Part shown: one piece after another, positions 8,519 to 16,828 of the stretch | Numbering within the stretch: the stretch's first letter is position 1 | Layout of the letters: every line of letters begins with the position of its first letter | Source: Thalassotalea euphylliae | GTDB lineage: Bacteria > Pseudomonadota > Gammaproteobacteria > Enterobacterales > Alteromonadaceae | NCBI RefSeq assembly: GCF_003390335.1 | Contig: NZ_QUOU01000001.1 | Span: 2,790,001 to 2,854,000 of the forward strand | Direction: 5' to 3' | DNA: 64,000 bases | The notes under the pieces: generated by a model | The model's database searches: none | Told to the model about the DNA's origin: nothing | Seen by the model: the letters and a program-made list of their open reading frames with translations, nothing else | Program-made: the position numbers and the translations under genes

Positions 8519-9484
8519 ATGAGCCACTACAATGCATTCTACCAAGCAATAGCGGGCAATCGTTTAAGCCATTGGCTAGATACATTGCCAGCACAGTTAA
8601 CAGACTGGCAAAAAAATCACTTACATGGCGAATACGCGCAATGGCAAAAGGTGCTAGAGCAGTTACCTGTAACTCAGACGCAGCATGTCAATATTAAAGA
8701 CAGCGTGACCGTTGGCCTGCCTGAGGAAATTGAAGCCGGACAACTTAAACGCCTTGAACATATGCTTAAACGGCTGAAACCATGGCGCAAAGGCCCTTAT
8801 CACATTCACGGATTACATATCGATACTGAGTGGCGCTCAGATTTTAAATGGGATCGCCTTGCCCCCCATACTAGCGATTTGAAAGACCGTTACGTACTCG
8901 ATATTGGTTGTGGCAGTGGCTACCACCTGTGGCGAATGCGAGGTGCTGGCGCAAAATTCGTTGTTGGTGTTGATCCAACCCAGCTTTTTGTCACCCAGTT
9001 CAATGCCGTTCAACACTTTATTCAAGATAACAACGTGCATTTATTACCACTGGGTGTTGAACAGCTGCCAGAATTAAACGCTTTTGATACGGTTTTCGCC
9101 ATGGGCGTACTTTATCATCGCCGCTCACCCATCGACTTTATTTACCAACTTAAAGCCCAACTGGTGAAAGGCGGCGAATTGGTGCTAGAAACTTTAATTG
9201 TTGATGGTGATGAAAATACCGTACTGGTGCCGGGTGAGCGCTACGCCAAAATGCGCAATGTCTGGTTTTTACCCAGTGGTAAAGCAATGTGTGCTTGGCT
9301 AGAGCGTTGTGGTTTTAGCAATGTGCGCATGGTCAACACAGACATTACGGATGTCGCCGAGCAGCGAAAAACCGATTGGATTGACACCGAATCATTAAAA
9401 GATTTCCTTGATCCTAACGATGCCAGCAAAACGATTGAGGGTTACCCTGCGCCCAAGCGGGCTATTTTTATTGCCAATAAATAG
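8519..9484 (+). CDS. cmoB: tRNA U34 carboxymethyltransferase CmoB
   Basis: CmoB transfers the carboxymethyl group from carboxy-SAM to 5-hydroxyuridine 34, giving cmo5U and extending wobble reading. The 321 residues match the family. The methyltransferase core begins at YVLDIGCGSGYHLWRM; the N-terminal extension contains WRSDFKWDRL, which is typical of CmoB. The start codon touches the cmoA stop (TAAATG). A strong hairpin terminator lies about 100 bp downstream. Confidence 0.97.
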   Translation: MSHYNAFYQAIAGNRLSHWLDTLPAQLTDWQKNHLHGEYAQWQKVLEQLPVTQTQHVNIKDSVTVGLPEEIEAGQLKRLEHMLKRLKPWRKGPYHIHGLHIDTEWRSDFKWDRLAPHTSDLKDRYVLDIGCGSGYHLWRMRGAGAKFVVGVDPTQLFVTQFNAVQHFIQDNNVHLLPLGVEQLPELNAFDTVFAMGVLYHRRSPIDFIYQLKAQLVKGGELVLETLIVDGDENTVLVPGERYAKMRNVWFLPSGKAMCAWLERCGFSNVRMVNTDITDVAEQRKTDWIDTESLKDFLDPNDASKTIEGYPAPKRAIFIANK

Positions 9485-9578
9485 CACTCGAAAATCTAGA
9501 AGTAACCTGCTCCTCTGTTACCTGCGCTAAACGTTAGTCGCAACTATTTCACAATCGTTTCATTACTGACCAATCACT

Positions 9579-9606
9579 AAGCCGCGATAGCGCGGCTTTA
9601 TTTTTG
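9579..9606 (+). terminator. Terminator of cmoAB
   Basis: AAGCCGCG-ATAG-CGCGGCTT is a perfect 8-bp stem with a 4-base loop, followed by TTTATTTTT. It is the main object in the 343-bp gap 9485-9827; I see nothing else in that gap apart from AT-rich promoter-like sequence before the dGTPase gene. Confidence 0.85.
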
Positions 9607-9827
9607 TAGATGATAAAAATGACATGGTCAGCAAACCCACCAAGCGAGAATATTCTTACATAGTCTTGCTAAGGTATTGTCAATTATCAGATTTATATTC
9701 ACCCTCATTTGCAATTTGGCAGCCAAAAAGTCATTCTAGAGCTATTACGGTTTGATTTCTTTCATCATTACCTGACAGAATTCACTCAACTTGACAGAAC
9801 TTACTCGCCAGTGTCGTAAGGAGCGCT

Positions 9828-11171
9828 ATGAACCAAGATTGGTTAGCACGCCGTTTACCAAGTGCCCAAAAACGCCAGCAAGATCATCGCAGTCCTTTTC
9901 AACGAGATCGCGCCAGAATTTTACACTCAGCGGCCTTTCGCCGTTTGCAGTCTAAAACACAAGTGATCAGCTCAGGGCAAAGTGATTTTTATCGCACTCG
10001 CTTAACCCATTCACTTGAAGCCGCTCAAATTGGCTCGGGCATTACCGCTCAATTGCGCTCAAAATATCCTGAGCTGGCAGCCGCGCTTTTCCCCGATGAT
10101 GACACACTTATTGAAGCCTTGTGCTTAGCTCATGATATTGGTCATCCGCCCTTTGGTCATGGCGGTGAAGTGGCGCTGCATTACATGATGAGAAAGCACG
10201 GTGGTTTTGAGGGCAATGGCCAAACCCTGCGTATTGTCGCCCGATTAGAGCCATTTAGTGAACAACACGGCATGAATTTGACGCGCCGAAGCTTGTTGGG
10301 CTTGATCAAATACCCGCAATTACTCGACAACCTAGTGCACAAAATACCGAACTTAGCACCTGTGCATTATCGCCAATTACAAGCTCGCCACTGGCACCCG
10401 CCTAAAGGCTTGTATCAAGATGATAGTGATATTATCGATTGGGTGTTAGCGCCTTTATCGCCAGCCGATAGAGACCTGTTTCAAACCATAGTGCCGCGCG
10501 ATAATCAGCACAGCAAAACCTGCTTTAAATCGTTAGATTGCTCCATTATGGAGCTAGCTGACGATATTGCTTACGGCATTCATGATCTAGAAGACGCTAT
10601 CGTCACGGGTGTCGTTAACCGTAACGATTTTGATGATCATGTGATAATGCCACTGCGCAGTATTGGTGATAACTGGCTCAGCGATTATAGTGAACAGCTA
10701 ACCAACAAACTGTTTTCCGAGCATCACTACTTACAAAAAGATGCCATTGGTGGTCTAGTAAACTATTTAATCACGGCCATTGAGTTATTACCTGTTGAAA
10801 CACAAACGGGTGAATTTAGTGAGCCTTTGCTGAAATTCAATGCCAAGCTACCTGATGAGCAAGCACATGTATTACAAATATTTAAAGATTTTGTTCTGCA
10901 ATTTGTCGTTAAACTGCCCGCTATTCAACGTATTGAATATCGCGGTCAACAGGTGGTGATGGAGTTGTTTGAGGCGCTCTCTTCAGATCCTGAACGCCTA
11001 CTGCCAACTAGCACCGCCAAACGTTGGCGCCTCGCACAAGAAAAAGGTGAAAATGCTTATCGTGTTATCGCTGATTATGTCGCGGGAATGACGGACGGTT
11101 ATGCCACAAGGCTCTATCAAACCTTGTTTTTACCCATCAGCGCTGGTGATAACTATGACGCACATAGCTAA
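9828..11171 (+). CDS. dGTPase-like HD-domain deoxynucleotide triphosphohydrolase
   Basis: The family removes triphosphate from dGTP or other dNTPs; some members affect phage resistance and dNTP balance. The 447 residues include the HD metal site: H61 in RLTHSLEAAQIG, H102-D103 in LAHDIGHPPFGHGGE, and a later Asp in MELADDIAYGIHD. The start is supported by AAGGAG six bases upstream of the ATG. The length and the PFQRDRARILHSAAFRRLQSKTQV opening fit the longer dGTPase-like class rather than the E. coli Dgt branch, so the exact substrate is uncertain. The gene stands alone and converges on a small cysteine-containing gene 39 bp away. Confidence 0.9.
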   Translation: MNQDWLARRLPSAQKRQQDHRSPFQRDRARILHSAAFRRLQSKTQVISSGQSDFYRTRLTHSLEAAQIGSGITAQLRSKYPELAAALFPDDDTLIEALCLAHDIGHPPFGHGGEVALHYMMRKHGGFEGNGQTLRIVARLEPFSEQHGMNLTRRSLLGLIKYPQLLDNLVHKIPNLAPVHYRQLQARHWHPPKGLYQDDSDIIDWVLAPLSPADRDLFQTIVPRDNQHSKTCFKSLDCSIMELADDIAYGIHDLEDAIVTGVVNRNDFDDHVIMPLRSIGDNWLSDYSEQLTNKLFSEHHYLQKDAIGGLVNYLITAIELLPVETQTGEFSEPLLKFNAKLPDEQAHVLQIFKDFVLQFVVKLPAIQRIEYRGQQVVMELFEALSSDPERLLPTSTAKRWRLAQEKGENAYRVIADYVAGMTDGYATRLYQTLFLPISAGDNYDAHS

Positions 11172-11210
11172 CTATGCGCGTCAATAGCTCATTATTTTGT
11201 CGCAGTTAAA

Positions 11211-11468
11211 TTAACTGCAAGTACACGAGCCCTCACCGCGCACGCTAATTTGCACTTTGTTACCAACCTGCTGGGGATCTTGTACTTCTATCGCTTCAAA
11301 CTGCGCGGCACTGACATGAAAAGTACAGTTTCCCTGTTGACATTGTTTGGTCGAACAAAGTTGCTGACCGTTACTCATAAAGTGATTTAAAGCTTTTGAG
11401 TAGGCCTTCCACTTTCCAGATGCCCGACCCGTACCATTGCTTTGAACTGTTCCGCTACATGCTGCCAT
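11211..11468 (-). CDS. Small six-cysteine protein of unknown function
   Basis: I do not recognise this protein. From the ATG at 11468, preceded by GGAG nine bases upstream, it has 85 residues; the frame extends 7 codons further upstream (MYMEQMI). Six cysteines stand at 4, 38, 43, 48, 82 and 84, the last two as a terminal CTC before the stop. There is no signal peptide or membrane segment. The spacing could bind a metal or form disulfides, but no known motif fits. The gene lies downstream of the D-aminoacylase on the same strand, with a 14-bp tandem repeat in the gap, and converges on the dGTPase gene. Confidence 0.65.
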   Translation of the reverse strand: MAACSGTVQSNGTGRASGKWKAYSKALNHFMSNGQQLCSTKQCQQGNCTFHVSAAQFEAIEVQDPQQVGNKVQISVRGEGSCTCS

Positions 11469-11548
11469 AATCATCTGCTCCATATACATTTGGATGTCAT
11501 TTACTTATAGCAAACGCGGCGGAAAACTCAATTTTGAGCGGCCTAACG

Positions 11549-11595
11549 CGATGTAATTAAAGCGATGTAGTTAAAGCGATGTAATTAAGGCGATG
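11549..11595. repeat. 14-bp direct repeat, 3.3 copies
   Basis: CGATGTAATTAAAG, CGATGTAGTTAAAG and CGATGTAATTAAGG follow one another, then CGATG. The array lies 80-127 bp upstream of the small six-cysteine gene and just after the D-aminoacylase stop. It could be a binding array for that small gene or a slippage product. Confidence 0.85.
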
Positions 11596-11636
11596 AAAAT
11601 TTGGCAAGCGCTTTTTTGAAAGCCTATGTTTGAAAA

Positions 11637-13316
11637 CTATTTTTGAAAACGCAAGCCTTTACCTGGCAGCTTACCCGTGTACTTACCTTGGTCAATAGTC
11701 ATTTCGCCATTTACCCACTGATAGTCAACGCCTTGGGTTAATACATTCCATTGGCTAAAATCCGCTTTAGGGCGATATTTTACTGGGTCTATTATTGAAA
11801 TATCGGCAAAGAAACCTTCCTTTAAATAACCGCGCTCGCGAATGCCAAAGGTATCCGCCACTTGCCCAGAGCTTTTGTACACAAAGGTTTCAACGGGCAT
11901 AAGCTGTTGCTTAACCACATAGTTGGCATATTTTTCAGGGAAACTTGCGTATTTGCGTGGATGGCCGTCGGTGCCGTCAGATGATGTCATCACCCAAGGT
12001 TGCGTCATAAACGCTTTAATGTCTTCTGGGTTCATATTGAACGAAGCAACGCGGGTTGGATTAATGACCACGCCTTTACGTAAAACTCTTAGCACTGCTT
12101 CAACTGGGCTAATTTCCCACTGGGTACTTAAATCAGCTATCGTTTTGCCCCTTAAACCTTCGTGTGGGGTCGTGACAATCAGTAAAGAATCAGGGCCTCC
12201 GCGACGTCGAATGTTCTCTTTCATCGCCGCTTTTAGTTTAGGCAGCAGCTCAGGATCGTTTAAGCGCGCTTGAACGTCTGCTTCTTGCCCCTCTAACGCC
12301 CACCTTGGCACAGTCGTATTTTGTAAACGGGTACTTGAAGCACGCCACGGGTATTGATCCGCGGTCACGATTTGCCCCCTTTGTTGAGCCGCTTCGACCA
12401 TGTCGATAATGTCTTTACTTTGCCCCCACACATCGACACCAAGCGCTTTAATGTGCGCGATGTGAACAGGGATTTTGGCCTTATCGCCAATCTCGATAAG
12501 CTCGGCAATCGCTCCTTTTACACCTATGCTATAAGTGCTTTCATCACGCACATGGCTTTCGTAAACGCCGCCATATTGTGCCGCCACTTTTGACAATTCA
12601 ATCACTTCCTCGGTGTTTGCATAAGTGCCCGGCACGTAGAACAAGCCGGTAGACAAGCCAAATGCCCCTTGTTGCATCGCATCAGAAATAAGCGCTTTCA
12701 TTTTTGCCAGCTCTTCCTCTGTTGGTTTGCGATCTTCGCGTCCCATTACTAATTTTCGCACGGTACCGTGGCCAACAAAGTTGCCATTGTTAGTGCCGAT
12801 ACCTTTGCCTTCTAGCTCTGTCAGTAAATCACTCACATAAGGAGTGCCGCCACCGTCATTGCCATTAAACACGGTAGTCACGCCTTGCGTTAGATAGTTA
12901 ACATTGCTGTTTCGGCTATCAGATTTTAAATCCCCTAAACTGTGGGTATGTGGGTCAATAAAGCCAGGCGTCACCATTTTTCCTGTGGCATCGATTACGG
13001 TTTCGGCTGATGTCAGTGGTGGCACTTGCTCGGCTAGGTAAGCGATACGATCATCGCGAATGCCAACAGCTAGCTGTTGAGGTGCTTTATTTTCACCGCT
13101 GTAAACTTGGCCGTTAATAATCAATACATCATAGTTTTCGAGCACAGCAGGCGCGCCTTCATTCGCGCTGATAGCTTGTTGTTGTGCTGGCTTATTACAA
13201 GCCGCTAACGTCAATCCGGCCAATAAAGAGAGTGCGATACTTGTGCGTTTTAACACCTTACGATTAAGTGTGTTATTGAAAAGCACTTTGTGCTTTTGTG
13301 TATGGTTATCTAGCAT
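11637..13316 (-). CDS. Lipoprotein D-aminoacylase / N-acyl-D-amino-acid deacylase (amidohydrolase)
   Basis: The family hydrolyses N-acyl-D-amino acids to a carboxylate and a free D-amino acid using one or two zinc ions. I choose the ATG at 13316 (MLDNHTQ), which has GGA about six bases upstream; the longer frame starts at a TTG. The protein has 559 residues. A signal sequence ends in a lipobox LTLAAC, so it should be a periplasm-facing or surface lipoprotein, which is less common than the cytoplasmic form. Metal motifs are GFIDPHTHSLGD, VYESHVRDES, HIAHIKALG and the acidic TSSDGTDGHPRKYASF loop. It follows the SLC13 transporter by 43 bp (25 bp from the longest frame) and is very likely in its operon. 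Specificity for D-amino acids is family inference. Confidence 0.85.
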   Translation of the reverse strand: MLDNHTQKHKVLFNNTLNRKVLKRTSIALSLLAGLTLAACNKPAQQQAISANEGAPAVLENYDVLIINGQVYSGENKAPQQLAVGIRDDRIAYLAEQVPPLTSAETVIDATGKMVTPGFIDPHTHSLGDLKSDSRNSNVNYLTQGVTTVFNGNDGGGTPYVSDLLTELEGKGIGTNNGNFVGHGTVRKLVMGREDRKPTEEELAKMKALISDAMQQGAFGLSTGLFYVPGTYANTEEVIELSKVAAQYGGVYESHVRDESTYSIGVKGAIAELIEIGDKAKIPVHIAHIKALGVDVWGQSKDIIDMVEAAQQRGQIVTADQYPWRASSTRLQNTTVPRWALEGQEADVQARLNDPELLPKLKAAMKENIRRRGGPDSLLIVTTPHEGLRGKTIADLSTQWEISPVEAVLRVLRKGVVINPTRVASFNMNPEDIKAFMTQPWVMTSSDGTDGHPRKYASFPEKYANYVVKQQLMPVETFVYKSSGQVADTFGIRERGYLKEGFFADISIIDPVKYRPKADFSQWNVLTQGVDYQWVNGEMTIDQGKYTGKLPGKGLRFQK

Positions 13317-13359
13317 GCTAATTCCACTGTTCAAATAAGTAGACTAAAAAGTTCTGTTA

Positions 13360-14787
13360 TTAATTGATAAATATCTTCGCTACTAAAGCGTATGACAATA
13401 AACTAATGACCGCTATGGCGGCGATATTGAGATAAACGCCTGCTTTCGCCATCTGTGCGATCGACATCTCACCCGTGGCAAAAACAATGGCATTAGGCGC
13501 TGTCGCCACAGGCAACATAAAGGCACAGCTTGCCGCAAGCGCCATTGGAGCCGTCAGTAAAATAGGATCAAAGCCAGCATTAACCGCTATACCACCTAAA
13601 ATTGGCAGTAATGCCGCTGTTGTCGCCGTGTTACTGGTCAATTCAGTTAAGAAAATGACAATCGTGACAATGCTAGTGATCAAAATCAGTAAGTGGAATA
13701 CGGTTAGGCTAGCCAAACCATCACCAATCCACGCGGCAAGACCACTTTTACTTACCATGCTTGCTAAACTTAATCCGCCACCAAATAAAATTAACACGCC
13801 CCAAGGAATACGCTCAGCCGTTTGCCAATTAAGTAATCGCGCACTCTCGTCTTTGTCATCGCCAGCGGGAATAAGAAACATCATAACGGCGCCAGCAATT
13901 GCAATAATGGTGTCATTTAATGCGGTAATACCAAGGTGCTGTTGTAACAAAGGGCGCGTGATCCAAGCCAGCGCAACCACCAAAAATGCCAACGCAGTGC
14001 GCTTTTCTGGGGTAGAAATTTTACCCATGGCGTTAAGCTCGTTAACGACTAAATCGTTCGCTTCTTGGCTGGCGTTAAACTTAAAATTAAACGCGATTTT
14101 CGTTAGCACAAACCACGCCGCTGGCACCAAGAGTAATACCGCAGGTACACCAAACGTCATCCACTGCACAAAACCAATCTCCACGCCATAGTTTTCTGAC
14201 ATAAAGGCGGCTAACATGGCATTGGGTGGTGTCCCAATAATAGTCCCTAACCCACCAATACTGGCGGCATAGGCAATACCTAATACGAGACAAATAGTGA
14301 AACTATTACCTTTTTCATCACTATTGGTAATGACATGAGCAATAGAGAGTGCGATGGGAATCATCATAATCGTAGTTGCTGTATTGCTGATCCACATTGA
14401 TAAGAATGCCGTTGCCGCCATAAAACCGCCAACGATTGCACTTGGGTGATTACCAACTCGGGTTAATACATTAAGCGCTAAACGGCGATGCAGGTGCCAA
14501 CGCTCTAACGCCGTAGCAATAATAAAACCACCAAAGAGCAAGTAAATCACGGGGTGCGCGTAAGGGGCAGTAATTTCCTTAACACTGGCTTGCCCAAGTA
14601 ATGGGAACAGCACTATCGGGACCAAAGAGGTTACTGGCACAGGGACGGCTTCGGTTGCCCACCAAAACGCCATCAACAAACCCACACCTGCGGTTAACCA
14701 AGCCGCTTCACTCATCCCAGCAGGTGCAGGAGTGACGAGCGTTAGGAGAAATATCAATATCCCCAAAACCAAGCCAATATTTCGCAT
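13360..14787 (-). CDS. SLC13/DASS-family sodium:carboxylate symporter
   Basis: Inner-membrane transporter of about 11-12 helices that imports di- or tricarboxylates or similar anions with sodium. The 475 residues carry the two SNT motifs of the family, MWISNTATTIMMIP and TELTSNTATTAALLPI, each within a repeat that binds sodium and a carboxylate, and the GTIIGTPPNA loop. The gene precedes the lipoprotein D-aminoacylase on the same strand, so the two are probably cotranscribed. That suggests the transporter takes up a carboxylate or an acylated amino acid released or processed by that enzyme; this is inference. Confidence 0.9.
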   Translation of the reverse strand: MRNIGLVLGILIFLLTLVTPAPAGMSEAAWLTAGVGLLMAFWWATEAVPVPVTSLVPIVLFPLLGQASVKEITAPYAHPVIYLLFGGFIIATALERWHLHRRLALNVLTRVGNHPSAIVGGFMAATAFLSMWISNTATTIMMIPIALSIAHVITNSDEKGNSFTICLVLGIAYAASIGGLGTIIGTPPNAMLAAFMSENYGVEIGFVQWMTFGVPAVLLLVPAAWFVLTKIAFNFKFNASQEANDLVVNELNAMGKISTPEKRTALAFLVVALAWITRPLLQQHLGITALNDTIIAIAGAVMMFLIPAGDDKDESARLLNWQTAERIPWGVLILFGGGLSLASMVSKSGLAAWIGDGLASLTVFHLLILITSIVTIVIFLTELTSNTATTAALLPILGGIAVNAGFDPILLTAPMALAASCAFMLPVATAPNAIVFATGEMSIAQMAKAGVYLNIAAIAVISLLSYALVAKIFIN

Positions 14788-15169
14788 ACTTCTAGCCTTT
14801 GAAAATTGTCATTATTATTAATGGATAAACGCTTTAGTTGCAGCGCTTAATTGTTATCACAACTATTCTCTCTAAAAATCGAACAAGTGTTAACAAGTAA
14901 TGCTCAGGTCTCTGCTTCTGTGGCAAAACATCACCTGCTTGGGTTAACGACTCACTCGATTAGCGTATCACCTCATGTCTTTTGGTCATACCTTACATTA
15001 AGCAAGTCACCAACCAATGTGATAGGTGATATCGCTCTGAGGTATTCAAGACAAAACATTAAACAACTCCACCAACAAAGTTAACAAAATAAAAAGCCAT
15101 TTTACTCATGGTAAAACGGCCAGTTACGTTATTCAGTAGTTAGTAGCTATAGCGCTTGGAAGCTATCAC
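14788..15169. other. Intergenic region upstream of the SLC13 operon
   Basis: About 380 bp without a convincing gene. It holds the terminator of the M14 gene at its right end and a small inverted repeat TTGT-TATC-ACAA at 14851-14862, 64 bp upstream of the transporter start, which could be an operator. A 77-codon plus-strand frame here lacks a ribosome site and looks like chance. Confidence 0.6.
15089..15120 (-). terminator. Terminator of the first M14 peptidase gene
   Basis: On the minus strand GCCGTTTTAC-CATGA-GTAAAATGGC (one mismatch) is followed by TTTTTATTTTG. It lies 50 bp after the stop of the 15170-16360 gene. Confidence 0.75.
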
Positions 15170-16360
15170 CTAACGCTTATTGTGATTTTGATCAGAAAGC
15201 ATCACCGACATTAATGTCGAGGCAGCCTTATCAGCGATACGAGTAATGAATTTTCGATCGGTGTTGTCGCCCATTTCATAAGTGATGGCGTGCACACCAA
15301 ATTTATCGGCAAAGTACTGCTTGGAAACGCCAGCGTTTGGGTTGTTACCCGGCTTTTGGATGACGTCAAACTCCGGCATTTGTCGATCTAATTCGCCTAG
15401 CCAATGCTCAACAAAGTAAGGGTTTTCCACCCCGTAATCTGAGGGCATAGTGTAAAAAATATCACGTCGTGTTGAGTGAAAATCAACGGCAAACACTATT
15501 TTTTGGCCATCAGCGACTAACTGCTCTAGGTAAGCATCAATTTGTTGAACTTCAGGTTGCTTGAATTTATTCCAGTCTCGGTTTAAATCAACACCATTCA
15601 TGTTGTGGCGCCAATTGCCAGCATACACACCATCTGGGTTAATATTGGGAATTAGTAAAATATTGTATTGGCGGCGAAATTCGTTGGCGAGAGCGTTATC
15701 TGCCAATAAAGTTTCGACAAACGGAAATAAGGCCAATGCGCCAGTCAATTCGGGTGGGTGCATACGCCCTAGCAACACTAACCATTGGTTTGTCTCAGCT
15801 TTGCTTTCGAGTTTGTAGATTGGCCTGTTTTGAATGGATTTGCCAAGTACTTCATGGCTAATATCAGTCATCGCTTGAAGCTTTTTAGCCCAATCGACGT
15901 AATACTGATTATCAATAATTTCTTGACCCGCGATGTAGCTGGGTTTGGCTGTTGCATCGATGCTAAAAGAGCGCAAATCACCATTGTCTTGATAATCAAT
16001 TAGCGACCATGCTTTTAGATCGGTACTGAGTTTCGGCAAATAACGATGAACATCACCGTCAACTTTCATCGTAATATTAATGGTTGTCGGCTGCTCAGCA
16101 ACAGCACGAAACGCGTACCAAGGGCTAGAATTTATCGGTCTGTTTTCTGGTTTAAGCAATATTTCAAAATTACGGGTACCAACTCGTCGACATTCATCCA
16201 TTCTCGACGTTGGGAAATCCGCCAGCAACTTAACATCACCAAAGTCACAAGCTTGCTCATTACTACTGGCAACATTGCTATTAGTTGTCTCTAGGCTGCC
16301 GCAGCCAAAAAGTGCGCTAGTTGAAAGTATCAATGAGCAAGTCAGTAATAGTTTTTTCAT
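15170..16360 (-). CDS. Secreted lipoprotein M14 zinc carboxypeptidase (copy 1)
   Basis: M14 enzymes remove C-terminal residues from peptides. The protein has 396 residues with a lipoprotein signal: the lipobox ends at Cys20 (SALFGC). An N-terminal beta domain has PWYAFRAV and YLPKLSTDLKAW, features of the cytosolic-carboxypeptidase-like branch. The catalytic domain shows zinc ligands in RMHPPE, the substrate-carboxylate motif DLNRDW, the third zinc ligand in VDFHST and the catalytic Glu in TYEMGDNTDR. Its closest neighbour in the window is the 19873-21111 gene. It has its own promoter region with the 63-bp element at 16588-16650, downstream of the TonB receptor terminator. Substrate unknown. 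Confidence 0.9.
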   Translation of the reverse strand: MKKLLLTCSLILSTSALFGCGSLETTNSNVASSNEQACDFGDVKLLADFPTSRMDECRRVGTRNFEILLKPENRPINSSPWYAFRAVAEQPTTINITMKVDGDVHRYLPKLSTDLKAWSLIDYQDNGDLRSFSIDATAKPSYIAGQEIIDNQYYVDWAKKLQAMTDISHEVLGKSIQNRPIYKLESKAETNQWLVLLGRMHPPELTGALALFPFVETLLADNALANEFRRQYNILLIPNINPDGVYAGNWRHNMNGVDLNRDWNKFKQPEVQQIDAYLEQLVADGQKIVFAVDFHSTRRDIFYTMPSDYGVENPYFVEHWLGELDRQMPEFDVIQKPGNNPNAGVSKQYFADKFGVHAITYEMGDNTDRKFITRIADKAASTLMSVMLSDQNHNKR

Positions 16361-16587
16361 GGTATTACCTTTTATTTTTTATATCTCTTGGTAGATAAAA
16401 ACATGGCTCGACAGTGCCAACTCTCAAGTCATGTTAATCGTTTATTATTAGCCAGCCAAACTGGCTCGATGGCTACCGCCTGAGTGTTGTGCTCGAGCAT
16501 AAACAACGAGCATAACACTATATTGGCTGTGGCATTTTCAATGGCTAAAGTAAAAATGCCGCCTATGTCTTCTAAATGACTTCTAAA

Positions 16588-16650
16588 CTAAAGTACAAGG
16601 AGAAGTTTCCCTAGTACATTCTATTGGCCGCGCCATAACCTTTAGCTATA
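16588..16650 (-). promoter_or_regulatory. Shared 63-bp upstream element, copy C (M14 copy 1)
   Basis: On the minus strand it runs from TATAGCTAAAGGTTATGG to CTCCTTGTACTTTAG. It aligns without gaps over the 45 bases after GGTTATGG with the elements before both TonB receptor genes; AATGTACTAG and ACTTTAG are shared with copy A. It lies after the terminator of the upstream receptor and 228 bp before the peptidase start, so it probably drives the peptidase. Role as promoter or operator is inferred from position and conservation. Confidence 0.7.
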
Positions 16651-16770
16651 AAAAATACTGACAACGGCATTGCCAAACCTTATTCCCCCACCTTTCAATG
16701 AGATCAATTACTCGTCGCGACATCTCGTTAAGACATGAAGTGGTAACAGGAAGTTGCCCACTTAGGGGAT

Positions 16771-16806
16771 AAAAAAGCGGCCTTGCAATTACTCGCAAGG
16801 CCGCTT
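16771..16806 (-). terminator. Terminator of TonB-dependent receptor 1
   Basis: On the minus strand AAGCGGCCTTGC-GAGTAATT-GCAAGGCCGCTT is a perfect 12-bp stem followed by TTTT. It lies 22 bp after the receptor stop, so the downstream peptidase is likely to be transcribed separately. Confidence 0.9.
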
Positions 16807-16828
16807 CCTAGTCTAACTCGCCGTTTTT

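Noticed and set aside
14851..15084. 77-codon plus-strand open frame between the SLC13 and M14 genes
   Set aside because: No ribosome site, no protein-like composition, and it overlaps the promoter region of the SLC13 operon.
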